A DNA stretch of 64,000 nt from Palsa-360 sp963710315 (GTDB taxonomy: Bacteria; Acidobacteriota; Terriglobia; Acidiferrales; UBA7541), in assembly GCA_963710315.1 (NCBI GenBank), contig CAVPZW010000007.1, positions 434,001 through 498,000 on the forward strand, in the 5' to 3' direction. This document shows positions 9,131 through 17,925 of this stretch, piece by piece. The translations under genes and the position numbers were made by a program. The stretch's first letter is position 1. Each line of letters begins with the position of its first letter. The notes beneath the pieces are model-generated. The model was not told the DNA's origin, did no database searches, and worked only from the letters and a program-made list of their open reading frames with translations.

Positions 9131-10273
9131 ATGAAACTTTTTGTTGCCGTCGTGGGCGTCTTCCTTCTCCTGATCACGCTGTGGGAGACATTTGAAAGCA
9201 TTATTTTGCCTCGGCGGGTGATTCGCCCGCTCCGCCTGGTGCGCATTTTCTACCGCGTCACTTGGTCGCTCTGGTCCTCGGCCAACCGATTGTTCCGCTC
9301 GAAAAAGTTGCGCGAGGCGCACCTCAGTTACTACGGACCTCTCTCCCTGCTGGGACTGTTCGCCACATGGGCGGTCCTGCTCATCCTGGCATTCTCGATG
9401 CTGCACTGGGCGGCGGGCTCGGCAATCAACGCGGCGGGAGAAGTGCCCACGTTCCGCACCGATCTTTACCTGAGCGGCACCACATTTTTTACTTTGGGGC
9501 TGGGCGATGTGACGCCGCGAACCGCACTGGCGCGCGTGATCACCGTAGCCGAGGGCGGAACGGGATTCGGCTTCCTGGGCCTCATGATCTCGTACCTGCC
9601 AACGTTGTACGGCGCGTTTTCGCAGCGCGAATTAAATATTTCGCTTCTGGACGCGCGCGCCGGCTCTCCACCCACGGCCGGCGAGATGTTACGCAGGCAC
9701 GGGCAATTTCCGGACAGCGATGTGTTCACTCCCTATTTGCGCGATTGGGAAATATGGGCCGCGCAGCTCATGGAGAGCCACCTGTCCTATCCGGTGCTCT
9801 GCTATTTTCGTTCGCAGCATGACAACCAATCCTGGCTGGCAGCGTTTACCACCGTTCTCGATGTCTCCGCGCTGCTCATCGCCTATGGCGAAGGCGCATC
9901 CAAGTGGCAGGCGAAATTGACGTTCGCCATTGCGCGCCACGCCGTGGTCGATCTGGCCGAAGTCCTGAGGGTCCCGGCGTCCCGGCCGGCGCAAGACCGG
10001 CTTCCCCCGACGGAACTGGCGCAAGTTCGAAATCTGTTGCTGGAATGCCATGCATCCAGCAAGTGCGGCGAATCGGGAGACAAGAAGCTGGCCGAATTGC
10101 GCGAAATGTACGAGCCATATTTGAATGCGCTTTCCTTGCGTTTGCTGATGCCGCTTCCCTCCTGGGGCGTGGGCCAAGATTACGCCCAAACCTGGAATAG
10201 ATCGGCATGGGGGAAAATTTCTTCGGGGCCAGCAAGTTCCGGCGCTTCGAGCACCGAGTCCAGCCATCTTTGA
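9131..10273 (+). CDS. Two-TM potassium channel family protein
   Basis: A 380-residue membrane protein: hydrophobic helix at residues 3-18, a second at about 71-92, a pore helix, and the filter-like TLGLGDV at residues 121-127, followed by another helix (GGTGFGFLGLMISYLP). This is the Ion_trans_2 arrangement, with Leu where classical filters have Tyr (TVGYGD). The C-terminal 200 residues are cytoplasmic and helical. ATG at 9131 is preferred; an in-frame GTG at 9107 is possible. It begins 28 bases after thrC, so may be cotranscribed. Confidence 0.8.
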   Translation: MKLFVAVVGVFLLLITLWETFESIILPRRVIRPLRLVRIFYRVTWSLWSSANRLFRSKKLREAHLSYYGPLSLLGLFATWAVLLILAFSMLHWAAGSAINAAGEVPTFRTDLYLSGTTFFTLGLGDVTPRTALARVITVAEGGTGFGFLGLMISYLPTLYGAFSQRELNISLLDARAGSPPTAGEMLRRHGQFPDSDVFTPYLRDWEIWAAQLMESHLSYPVLCYFRSQHDNQSWLAAFTTVLDVSALLIAYGEGASKWQAKLTFAIARHAVVDLAEVLRVPASRPAQDRLPPTELAQVRNLLLECHASSKCGESGDKKLAELREMYEPYLNALSLRLLMPLPSWGVGQDYAQTWNRSAWGKISSGPASSGASSTESSHL

Positions 10274-10305
10274 TCCACGATTGAAGTGAGCTTAGCGAGT
10301 TTGCT

Positions 10306-10381
10306 GGCACCGGCGTCCCGCCGGCGGTTTTGCGATGAGAGAAGGACACCAAAAAAAACGCCGGCGAGACGCCGGCGCTAC
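10306..10381. repeat. REP-like inverted pair (CGCCGGCG variant)
   Basis: GGCACCGGCGTCCCGCCGGC and the mirrored copy AACGCCGGCGAGACGCCGGC enclosing about 30 bases, between two convergent genes. It differs in sequence from the GGCTTCAGCC family but has the same head-to-tail design, and could also stop transcription. Confidence 0.75.
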
Positions 10382-10410
10382 AACCTTCCTTCGATGGGAT
10401 TGGAACCGGA

Positions 10411-10605
10411 CTAACTTTCTTCGTCCGGCTCTGGAAATGAAATCTCCGGATCGATGATCGGCCCAGTCAGGGGTTCCATGGGAAAATCGACATCCTGGGG
10501 ACCAAGCAGTTTCTTCTGCGCGCGGCGTTCCGCTTTTGCGCGTTGCTTTTCCTGCCTTTTCATCTCTTTTTGGCGCTTCTGAAACGTGGATTTCGACGTA
10601 GCCAT
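10411..10605 (-). CDS. Small basic conserved protein
   Basis: A 64-residue protein: the N-terminal half is Lys/Arg/Glu-rich and helical (FQKRQKEMKRQEKQRAK), the C-terminal half is acidic and Pro-rich (PEISFPEPDEES). AAGGAGAT directly upstream of the ATG at 10605 supports real translation. Such charged short proteins are recurrent next to RNA-binding protein genes in Acidobacteria as I recall, but no function is known to me. It follows the RRM gene on the same strand by 63 bases. Confidence 0.7.
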   Translation of the reverse strand: MATSKSTFQKRQKEMKRQEKQRAKAERRAQKKLLGPQDVDFPMEPLTGPIIDPEISFPEPDEES

Positions 10606-10668
10606 ACTAATCTCCTTGTGTGGAAGCGCGTGCGGACAAACAGCGTTGTCGGGAAAACAGGTTGCTCG

Positions 10669-11121
10669 CTACCAGCGAGGTTCGCGTGGCTGCCGGGGAC
10701 TGTCGCGATAATCTTCAGTCGAGAAGCGGCCACCCTTGCCGCCACCTTTTCCGCCGCCGCCTCCGCGGGGACGATCGCGATCGCGGTCGCGATCAAAGCC
10801 GCCACCGCCTCCGCTCCCGCCGCTTCCTCGCGGACCACCGCCTCCACCACTACCTCGCGGGCCGCCGCCTCCGGCGGCTTTGGGGCGCGCTTCATTGACC
10901 TTCAACGCTCGCCCGCCAACTTCCTTGCCATCCAATCCTTGCATGGCCTTTGCCGCTTCCGCATCGTTGGGCATTTCGACAAATGCAAATCCTCGCGCTC
11001 GTCCAGTTTCCCGGTCCATTGCAATGTGAACCCGAGTAACCGTTCCGAACGGTTCAAACAGGGCGCGCAGCTCCGCTTCCGTTGTTTGAAAATTCATGTT
11101 CCCGACAAACACGTTCTTCAT
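10669..11121 (-). CDS. RRM RNA-binding protein with Gly-rich tail
   Basis: A 150-residue RNA-binding protein with a single RRM at residues 2-80: RNP2 VFVGNM (residues 4-9) and RNP1 RGFAFVEM (residues 43-50), both complete. The tail (from about 84) is glycine-rich with RDRDRDR stretches, as in glycine-rich RNA-binding proteins of plants and cyanobacteria, probably disordered. An AGAGAG ribosome site precedes the ATG. Likely cytoplasmic RNA chaperone, perhaps cold- or stress-regulated (inference). Confidence 0.92.
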   Translation of the reverse strand: MKNVFVGNMNFQTTEAELRALFEPFGTVTRVHIAMDRETGRARGFAFVEMPNDAEAAKAMQGLDGKEVGGRALKVNEARPKAAGGGGPRGSGGGGGPRGSGGSGGGGGFDRDRDRDRPRGGGGGKGGGKGGRFSTEDYRDSPRQPREPRW

Positions 11122-11489
11122 AATATTCTCTCTTTCAAAGAGTGGGAATCAGCAGAGCGCGCGGCGTCACTGGCCGGATTCAGATCGCTACATGGCGATG
11201 GTGAGGACCGGATGAAGTCACGAAGGGTTGACATTTCCGACGCCTTGGAAGGCGAAGGAAACCCCGACTCCCATGTATGACTTACTAACTATATCAGAGT
11301 TTGGCGGCTTTTCCGCCACAAATTCCCCGACAGGCCGAAGGCCAGCGATTCCCGGGCCGCTTTATATGGCAATTGCCATTTCCATGGAAGCTTTTTCTAA
11401 ACAGGCGCCAGCATTTTTATTGACGAGGCTGAACCCGCGCACTTAGTCTGGTTGCGGCTTCCCGCTCCATAGCGAAGGAGAACATTTTC
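11122..11489. other. Intergenic stretch without a supported gene
   Basis: Divergent spacer between the RRM gene (minus) and the methyltransferase (plus). It must hold both promoters, but I see no convincing near-consensus pair. A GCGGCTTTTCCGCC hairpin lies near 11310. No open frame here looks coding. Confidence 0.5.
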
Positions 11490-12542
11490 ATGGCATTTCA
11501 GGATTCCAGAGATACCGGTGCGCACGTAAATTCGCCCCACCCTACTCCCGAACGAATCATGCAATTAGGCCTGGGGTTCATGGCGTCAAGAACGCTGCTC
11601 AGCGCGGTCGAGATGGGGGTCTTCAGCAAGCTGTCCGGCAACCCAATGGACGGTGAAGCGCTATCGAAAATGCTTGGCCTGCATCCACGAAGCGCCAGCG
11701 ATTTCCTGGATTGCCTGGTGGCCCTGGGAATCTTGGAACGCTCCGGAAAAATCTATTCGAATACTCCCGAGGCGGATTTCTTCCTTGACCGCGCAAAGCC
11801 ATCCTACGTTGGCGGCATGCTGGAGATGGCCAGCGCGCGGCTCTACCGCTTCTGGGGCTCGCTGACGGAAGCGTTGCAGACCGGCCAGCCTCAAAGCGAA
11901 GCCAAGTCGGGACAAGGAAACGCCTTTGAGACGCTGTACGCCGAACCCGAACGATTGCGAGATTTCCTGCGCGCCATGACCGGACTGAGCATGGGCTCAG
12001 CAAGGGCGATGGCCAAAAAATTTTCTTGGCACAACTACAAATCTTTCGCCGATGTGGGCGGAGCGCAAGGAGGGGTCGCCGCGCAAATCGCCCTTAAGCA
12101 TCCGCACTTGCAGGGAATCGTGTTCGACCTTCCCGCCGTCAAACCGCACGCCGAAGAATACGCCCACTCCCTGGGCCTGGACAACCGCTTGCGATTCGTC
12201 GCGGGAGATTTCTTCAAGGACCCGCTTCCCAAGGTCGATGTAATCGTCATGGGCCACATCCTGCACGACTGGGACCTGGCTGAAAAGAAGAGGCTGATTT
12301 CCAAAGCGTACGATGCGATTCCGGCGGGCGGAGCGTTTCTGGCGCTGGATTGCGTGATCGACGACGAACGCAGGAAAAACCCGCTGCCATTGCTGATCAG
12401 CCTGAACATGCTGATTGAAACGCCGGGAGGATTCGACTATTGCGGATCGGACTGCTGCGCATGGATGCGCGAAGCGGGATTCCGCGAAACGCGCGTGGAA
12501 CATCTTGCAGGGCCGGACTCAATGGTCGTGGGGATCAAGTAG
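11490..12542 (+). CDS. SAM-dependent O-methyltransferase (acetylserotonin/COMT-like)
   Basis: A 350-residue class I methyltransferase of the O-methyltransferase family 2 type. An N-terminal winged-helix dimerisation region (residues about 20-100: GLHPRSASDFLDCLVALGIL) precedes the SAM-binding motif ADVGGAQGG near residues 187-195, FDLPAV, the GDFFKDPLP segment and the catalytic-type HILHDWDLAEK. RBS GAAGGAG upstream of the ATG. The substrate is unknown; relatives act on phenolic or polyketide hydroxyls. It stands alone. Confidence 0.85.
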   Translation: MAFQDSRDTGAHVNSPHPTPERIMQLGLGFMASRTLLSAVEMGVFSKLSGNPMDGEALSKMLGLHPRSASDFLDCLVALGILERSGKIYSNTPEADFFLDRAKPSYVGGMLEMASARLYRFWGSLTEALQTGQPQSEAKSGQGNAFETLYAEPERLRDFLRAMTGLSMGSARAMAKKFSWHNYKSFADVGGAQGGVAAQIALKHPHLQGIVFDLPAVKPHAEEYAHSLGLDNRLRFVAGDFFKDPLPKVDVIVMGHILHDWDLAEKKRLISKAYDAIPAGGAFLALDCVIDDERRKNPLPLLISLNMLIETPGGFDYCGSDCCAWMREAGFRETRVEHLAGPDSMVVGIK

Positions 12543-12562
12543 CGCAGACTGCGGAACAAGGG

Positions 12563-12709
12563 CTCCAACTTTTTGTTATTCCGACATTTTGTCATTCTTT
12601 TTGCTATTCCAACATTTTGTCATTCTGAGCGAAGCGAAGAATCTCTCTTTCTTTTCTTATGCTCAAACCCAAGCGAGATTCCTCGCTTCGCTCGGAATGA
12701 CAAAAGGGC
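12563..12709. repeat. Inverted repeat with GAGCGAAGCGAAGAATCTC core
   Basis: Tandem ATTCCRACATTTTGTCATTC words followed by GAGCGAAGCGAAGAATCTC and, 40 bases on, its mirror GAGATTCCTCGCTTCGCTC plus GGAATGACAAA. A related GAGATTCCTCGCT fragment appears near 32790. Non-coding dispersed repeat between two convergent genes. Confidence 0.7.
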
Positions 12710-12712
12710 CGA

Positions 12713-13570
12713 CTAGCGCAACAAGTCTTCGAGTTGAATCTTCGCGTCGGTTTTGGAGTCGCGATACTTGACGATCACCGGCGTGTACAGCGAAATGCCC
12801 CAGTCCTTGCCTGCTCCATGCGAAATAGCGCGCGACCCGGCAATGACTACCGCTCCCTCGGGCACCATCAATGGCTCGCTGTCCGTCGCCGCGTACACTC
12901 TCCCGCGCACAATGTCATACACGGGCGTGGAGCGATTAAGAATCGTTCCGGTGCCCAGCACGGCGCGGCGCTTCACAATCGTTCCTTCGTACACGCCGCA
13001 GTTCCCGCCCACCAGCACTTCATCTTCGACAATCACGGGCATCGCGCCCACAGGCTCGAGCACGCCGCCGATCTGCGAGGCCGCCGAAATGTGGCAGCTT
13101 TCCCCGATCTGCGCACAGCTTCCCACCAGCGCGTGGGAATCGATCATGGTGCCATCGCCCACGTAAGCGCCCGCGTTGACGAACATCGGCGGCATGCACA
13201 CAACGTCGCGTCCGATGTAGCATCCGTCGCGAATGCTGGATCCACCGGGCACAATTCGCACGCCGTCGCCCGGGGCAAAATGCCGCACCGGGTAGGTATC
13301 CTTATCGAAGAACGGCTGCTTCGCGGAATCGATGGACATATCCACCACGGATCCCATGCGGAAGCCCACCAGGATTCCTTTTTTCACCCAGGCATTGGTG
13401 CGCCAGCCGGTCGTCTGCGAAGCGTCCGGTTCGGCGGAGCGAATGCGGCCCGCGTTCAGCTCCGCCTTGAACGCTGCGAATAGCTGGCGATCTTCTTCCG
13501 TGTAGCGCGCGGGCTTGGCGTCAAACAGCGCTTCGATTTGCTTTTCGAGATGCTCAGGTGCGGTTGGCAA
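12713..13570 (-). CDS. dapD: 2,3,4,5-tetrahydropyridine-2,6-dicarboxylate N-succinyltransferase
   Basis: Left-handed beta-helix acyltransferase that succinylates tetrahydrodipicolinate on the way to lysine and diaminopimelate. The 285-residue protein has the helical N-terminal domain, hexapeptide repeats (DGCYIGRDVVCMPPMFVNAG, GAYVGDGTMIDSHALVGSCA) and the C-terminal cap with ISHGAGKDWGISLY. TTG at 13570 overlaps the dapA stop by 17 bases. Last gene of the minus-strand dap operon; indicates the succinylase branch. Confidence 0.95.
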   Translation of the reverse strand: MPTAPEHLEKQIEALFDAKPARYTEEDRQLFAAFKAELNAGRIRSAEPDASQTTGWRTNAWVKKGILVGFRMGSVVDMSIDSAKQPFFDKDTYPVRHFAPGDGVRIVPGGSSIRDGCYIGRDVVCMPPMFVNAGAYVGDGTMIDSHALVGSCAQIGESCHISAASQIGGVLEPVGAMPVIVEDEVLVGGNCGVYEGTIVKRRAVLGTGTILNRSTPVYDIVRGRVYAATDSEPLMVPEGAVVIAGSRAISHGAGKDWGISLYTPVIVKYRDSKTDAKIQLEDLLR

Positions 13571-14465
13571 CGTGGGCCCTTTCCAGAAGCGCGAGCGATT
13601 CCAGCACGGTGCGAATCTTGGCGAGGTTTTCCACGCGCGGCGGCACCAGCGGCAGGCGGAACACCGGTTCCAGCAGCCCCATTTCCCCCATGGCCGCCTT
13701 CACGGGCTGTGGATTGGTCTCGATGAAATTCACTTCCAGGAGCGGCAGCCACTTGCGCTGCATGGCCCGCGCTTCCGCGAAATTTCCTTCCAGGCACAGC
13801 TGCGCGAGGCGCGTCATCTCCGCGGGAATTACGTTGGAGGCCACGGAGATAATTCCCCGCCCGCCCATGGCCGCAATTGGCAGCGTCAGCGCGTCGTCCC
13901 CCGACAGCACAAGGAACTCTTCGGGGACTTGCTGAATCACTTGCGTGATCTGCGAAATACTTCCGGAGGCTTCCTTCACGCCGATGATGTTTTCGATTTC
14001 AGAAAGGCGGCGCACGATTGCGGGATCGATGTTCACGTTGGTGCGCGGCGGCACGTTGTACAAAATAATCGGCAGCGAAGTGGCCGCCGCGATGGCCTTG
14101 AAATGGTGGTACAGCCCCTCCTGCGTGGGCTTGTTGTAATACGGCGTGACCGAGAGGATTCCGTCCGCGCCCATCTTTTCAATCTCGCGCGCCATTTCGA
14201 TCACGTGATGCGTGTCGTAGCCACCCGCGCCCGCAAGCACGGGAACCTTGCCCTTGGCCTCTTCCAGCGTGATGGCCACCACGCGCAGGTGCTCCTCATG
14301 CGTCAGCGTGGGGCTTTCGCCCGTGGTGCCGCACGGCACAAGAAAATTGATTCCCGCCGCGATCTGGCGGCGCACCAGGCGCCGCATGGCTTCTTCGTCC
14401 AGCGACAGGTCCTTCCGAAACGGAGTGACCATCGCGGTACCGCATCCAACGAATCCTCGAAACAT
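13554..14465 (-). CDS. dapA: 4-hydroxy-tetrahydrodipicolinate synthase
   Basis: Condenses pyruvate and aspartate semialdehyde. The TIM-barrel protein (303 residues from the chosen start) shows CGTTGESPTL, the YYNKP tyrosine and the Schiff-base lysine in GVKEASG. I chose ATG at 14465 because AAGAGGTGAG sits just upstream; an in-frame GTG at 14474 lies inside that ribosome site. It lies 19 bases after dapB in the same operon. Confidence 0.95.
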   Translation of the reverse strand: MFRGFVGCGTAMVTPFRKDLSLDEEAMRRLVRRQIAAGINFLVPCGTTGESPTLTHEEHLRVVAITLEEAKGKVPVLAGAGGYDTHHVIEMAREIEKMGADGILSVTPYYNKPTQEGLYHHFKAIAAATSLPIILYNVPPRTNVNIDPAIVRRLSEIENIIGVKEASGSISQITQVIQQVPEEFLVLSGDDALTLPIAAMGGRGIISVASNVIPAEMTRLAQLCLEGNFAEARAMQRKWLPLLEVNFIETNPQPVKAAMGEMGLLEPVFRLPLVPPRVENLAKIRTVLESLALLERAHVANRT

Positions 14466-14484
14466 GGTTCTCACCTCTTGTCGA

Positions 14485-15216
14485 TTATTGATTTGCAGGG
14501 CGGCGCGCGGTTTTCGCGTCGTCCGAAAAAATTACGTCGCCAAATTCGTGCAGCCCGCGCTTGCCGATCACCCACTGCGCGGCCTTCAGCGCTCCGCGCG
14601 CGAATCCTTCGCGGCTGCGCGCCGTGTGCCGCAGCGTGATGGTGTCCGCCGCCGAATCGAATCCGATTTCATGCGTCCCCGGATTGGCCCCCGCGCGGTT
14701 GGAACTGGCATCGATCCGCCGCGTGTATCCGGCGCGCTGCATCTCCTCGATCAATTGCAACAGCGTTCCCGAGGGCGCGTCCTTCTTGGCAGTGTGATGC
14801 ACTTCCCAGGCCCACGCGCCGTATTCCGGTTGATTGGCAAGCAGGTGCGCGGCCTCCGCAACCACGCGGCGAAACACGTTCACGCCAATCGAGTAGTTCG
14901 GGCTATACACCACGCCCACGCCCGATATGTCCACAAACTCTCGCACGCGTTGCAATTCCCCATACCACCCTGTCGTGCCCACAACCGTGGGGACACCTAT
15001 GGCGCAGAGCCGCTCGACGTTCGCCACAGCCGTGTGCGGCGTGGAAAATTCGATGGCCACGTCCACGCCTCGAAAATTTTCGGGCGTGATGCCCTGCTGA
15101 TTCACGTTGGTGTCGATATCCAACTTCAGCCCGACGGAAAAGCCCGCATCCGCCGCAAGCTGCTCGATCAACCTGCCCATTTTTCCGTAACCCACAATGG
15201 CCAAATTCCTAGGCAT
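14485..15216 (-). CDS. dapB: 4-hydroxy-tetrahydrodipicolinate reductase
   Basis: NAD(P)H-dependent reductase, second step of diaminopimelate synthesis. The 243-residue protein has the N-terminal dinucleotide motif IVGYGKMGR (residues 7-15), EFSTPHTA, GTTGW and the catalytic EVHHTAKKDAPSGTL. The start overlaps the end of the upstream peptidase gene by eight bases, so both are cotranslated. Confidence 0.95.
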   Translation of the reverse strand: MPRNLAIVGYGKMGRLIEQLAADAGFSVGLKLDIDTNVNQQGITPENFRGVDVAIEFSTPHTAVANVERLCAIGVPTVVGTTGWYGELQRVREFVDISGVGVVYSPNYSIGVNVFRRVVAEAAHLLANQPEYGAWAWEVHHTAKKDAPSGTLLQLIEEMQRAGYTRRIDASSNRAGANPGTHEIGFDSAADTITLRHTARSREGFARGALKAAQWVIGKRGLHEFGDVIFSDDAKTARRPANQ

Positions 15217-16234
15217 GCTGTGCCTCCGCTTTGCCGAGAAGGGTACGCGTCATTTGCGCGTAGGTATCGACGGCGGCAAGCAATTCGCGCTTGGAAATTT
15301 TTTCCCTCGTGGTATGCGCCACGTGAATACTGCCCGGCCCGAAAAGAAACGGCTCGCCCCACGCCGGCGCCAGCACCGGAATATCCGTGGTGAAAGCAAC
15401 CACCGACGTGGGAAAACCGTCCAGCGCGGCAAAATGCATGGCCGGCAGCGAAAGAATTTCTCTTACTTCAGCCAGGTCCCCGATGGCCGCGCGCAGCGCT
15501 TGATCCACAATGCGCCCATCGCCGACCAGGCGAATGGCAAGCTCGGCCTTTGCGGCATCGGGAATAATGTTGGGCGCGCGCCCGCCGGAAATCGTGCCGA
15601 TATTCAGCGTCGTTTTCCCCAGCACAGCATCCACGGGCAGCGGCATGCGCCGCACAGATTCCATGGCATCCAGCAATTTTTCAATGGCCGATTCGCCCAG
15701 TTCCGGATACGCCGAGTGCGCCATCTTGCCCTTGGCCACAATTTCGTAGCGCAAAATTCCTTTGGACCCCAGCGCAACCTTGCTCTCGGTGGGCTCGCCG
15801 TTGATCAGGTAGCGCGCGCCGCGCGGCGATTGCGAAGCCACTTCGGCTCCCGCGCTGTTGCGCTCTTCTCCCACTACAAACAGCAGGCCGAAATTCCGCG
15901 TGCCGCTTTCGATCAATTTTTCAGCGGCGGCAACCATGGCCGCGATGATGCCCTTGGCGTCGCACGCGCCGCGCCCGTAAATATTTTCCTCGTCCTCGCT
16001 CCACCCAAAGAAGGGCGGCACCGTGTCCATGTGCGTCGAAAGCACCACGGTGGGTTTGCCCCATACGGCGTACACGTTGAAGCGCTCGGGCGTCACCATC
16101 ATGGCTTCCGCCTCGCCGCCGGAGCCGGCCGCGAGGCCAGAGAGATAGTGCAGCAGGTATTCGCCCACCTGCTTCTCGTTCTCGGTGATCGACTCGATGT
16201 CAACCAACTCGCGCGTCATTTCAAATGGATGCAT
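15209..16234 (-). CDS. dapE: M20 family deacylase, probable succinyl-diaminopimelate desuccinylase
   Basis: A 341-residue M20 metallopeptidase. Metal-site pieces are visible: STHMDTVPP (His68, Asp70), YGRGACDAKG (Asp92) and VVGEERNSAG (catalytic Glu pair). The central dimerisation domain follows (KGKMAHSAYPELGESA). ArgE, CPG2-type peptidases and DapE are hard to separate by sequence, but it is the first gene of a dap operon containing dapD, so the desuccinylase role fits best. Confidence 0.82.
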   Translation of the reverse strand: MHPFEMTRELVDIESITENEKQVGEYLLHYLSGLAAGSGGEAEAMMVTPERFNVYAVWGKPTVVLSTHMDTVPPFFGWSEDEENIYGRGACDAKGIIAAMVAAAEKLIESGTRNFGLLFVVGEERNSAGAEVASQSPRGARYLINGEPTESKVALGSKGILRYEIVAKGKMAHSAYPELGESAIEKLLDAMESVRRMPLPVDAVLGKTTLNIGTISGGRAPNIIPDAAKAELAIRLVGDGRIVDQALRAAIGDLAEVREILSLPAMHFAALDGFPTSVVAFTTDIPVLAPAWGEPFLFGPGSIHVAHTTREKISKRELLAAVDTYAQMTRTLLGKAEAQHA

Positions 16235-16245
16235 GTTCGCTTTTC

Positions 16246-16362
16246 AGTAGCACAGGCTTCAGCCTGTGGGTTTTGCTTCAGCACGCTCAAAACGTAAACC
16301 TGCAATCATTTCGCCCAGTCGCGCAAATCCCGAAAAACCCACAGGCTGAAGCCTGTCCTACT
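16246..16362. repeat. REP-like inverted pair (GGCTTCAGCC family)
   Basis: AGTAGCACAGGCTTCAGCCT at one end and its mirror ending CCTGTCCTACT at the other, with a longer spacer (about 70 bases) than other copies. Confidence 0.8.
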
Positions 16363-16742
16363 AAAACCAGTGATCGATTGTAATCCTCAGGAAGGGACGG
16401 CGCGCAGGGAAAGAAGCAGGACGCGGAAAACCAGCGGGCGTCTCGCTCCTCGATAGCGCTCCATCCGATTCCTCGGATGACAGTGGGCCGGCGTTAACCA
16501 AACCCCCCAGCCGCTTCGGCGGGACTGCCGCGGGCGACTTCGGCGGAAAATTTTGCTGCACCTTTCGCTCGGGCCTCCGAAGCTCCTCGGAACATCGGCC
16601 CAGCTACTCATTGCTTCCGCACCTCTACGAAGACGCCCACAAGATACCATTCCCTTACGAGAGCGGTCAAATTGCATGGACGCGGTGAAAAATTTAATTG
16701 CGCCGAACGATCGCGCTCAACTGCAGCAGAGATTTCGCGAGG
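16363..16742. other. Intergenic stretch without a supported gene
   Basis: Between the REP pair and the end of the glycosyltransferase-like gene. Short open frames exist on both strands (for example at 16387-16677 minus) but their composition (Arg/Ser/Pro-rich, no family resemblance, no ribosome site) looks non-coding. Confidence 0.5.
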
Positions 16743-17624
16743 TCATTTGCCGCCCAACAGCCGTTTCACGGCCAGCCAGGGCCATTGAAAAATCGTCAGC
16801 GGATGCGACCAAACGCGTTTGACCATCAGCCACAAATGCCGGTGAGAGACATGCTCGCCGTCTTCCTGAAGAATGTGCGTGGCATCCTCGATGGTGTACA
16901 GGTGCCACCAGGGGCCGGCAATGGCGCGGTTGCGCTTCACTTCGGGGCTTTGGCGTATGTCCGCGAATGCCGAGGAATGTCCGTAGTCGTGATTTTGATG
17001 AATGGCCAGGACCACGGGCGAAACGTCCACCAGTGCCGCGCCCTTCGATCTGGCATGCCACAGAATGTAGTTGTCCCACGAGTAGCGGCCGATGGCCAGC
17101 GGCGGGAGGCCGTCGCACACGCCGCGCGAAAAAATGAAGTAGTCGATCAAGTTCCCGGGGCGCTGGGCGCTGGCGCGCCGCGCCTCTTCCCGAAGCAGTT
17201 TGGCCCAGGCAGGCTGGGAAAAGTCCAGCGGCTGGTCCCAGTCGATGTCCCAGCGGCGGCCCACGATCATTAATTTTTCATGTTGCTTGCATACACGGTC
17301 GATGGCTGCCGTGAAATCGCCCGTCAGCACGATGTCCGCATTCACGTAGCCGACCAGTGGGGACGATGCGCGATCCTCCGCCTGGCGAAAGAGATCGTTG
17401 ATCAGCGGCGTGCCAAATTCATTGCGGGCTACATCCGGAAAATGATGAATTCCCAATTCTTGGGCGATTTCCCGCGTGCCCTCTTCCTCTCCAAATAGGA
17501 AAATGTCCGGACGAGGATCGAGACGCGTCCAGCTGGCGATGGCGTTGCGCTGGATGGCGGCAATGTGCCCGCGAAAATTCTTGGGCATGGCGAACAGAGT
17601 GAGCGCTGGTTTGCTCTGGCTCAC
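16743..17624 (-). CDS. Glycosyltransferase-like protein (GT-A-type, uncharacterised)
   Basis: A 293-residue protein with the feel of a GT-A glycosyltransferase: N-terminal SKPALTLFAMPKNFRGHIAAI, a nucleotide-binding style DIFLFGEE, and an acidic motif YVNADIVL near residue 95 in the position of the DxD site, followed by VGRRWDIDWDQPL and NYILWHARSKGAALVDVSP. No signal peptide. GTG start at 17624. It stands alone among repeats. The sugar and acceptor are unknown, and the family call rests on pattern only. Confidence 0.6.
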   Translation of the reverse strand: MSQSKPALTLFAMPKNFRGHIAAIQRNAIASWTRLDPRPDIFLFGEEEGTREIAQELGIHHFPDVARNEFGTPLINDLFRQAEDRASSPLVGYVNADIVLTGDFTAAIDRVCKQHEKLMIVGRRWDIDWDQPLDFSQPAWAKLLREEARRASAQRPGNLIDYFIFSRGVCDGLPPLAIGRYSWDNYILWHARSKGAALVDVSPVVLAIHQNHDYGHSSAFADIRQSPEVKRNRAIAGPWWHLYTIEDATHILQEDGEHVSHRHLWLMVKRVWSHPLTIFQWPWLAVKRLLGGK

Positions 17625-17816
17625 AGCGCGCCCTCGCGAACCGTCTGTTTCATTTTCTCCATGGCGTACTCATGGGCTAAATACGTTGCGCGGACGGGGA
17701 TTGTGCGTGAAAGCATTTCTTCGCTGGGCTGCACGGTTGCGTATTCTAAGGGCATCGCGCGGGATTTGACGAGAGGTTTCTGCTTCACACTGCCTGCGGG
17801 GAACTATGTGGAAGAC

Positions 17817-17918
17817 GTGGCATAGGCTTCAGTAGCGCGGGATTCAGCCTGCGGATTTTCGACCTTGCAAGGCCCAACACCCGCAGGCTGAATCCCGCGC
17901 TACTGAAGCCTATGCCAC
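17817..17918. repeat. Nested REP-like hairpin, one pair inside another
   Basis: Outer arms GTGGCATAGGCTTCAG and CTGAAGCCTATGCCAC enclose a second pair starting GTAGCGCGGGATTCAGCCTG, giving nearly 40-base complementary arms. The outer arms match the termini of the copy at 37886-37962. It looks like one repeat inserted in the middle of another. Confidence 0.85.
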
Positions 17919-17925
17919 AAGGAAC

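Noticed and set aside
16387..16677. A 96-codon open frame on minus in the gap before the glycosyltransferase-like gene
   Set aside because: Arg/Ser/Pro-rich composition, no ribosome site, no family resemblance; looks like chance in GC-rich DNA.
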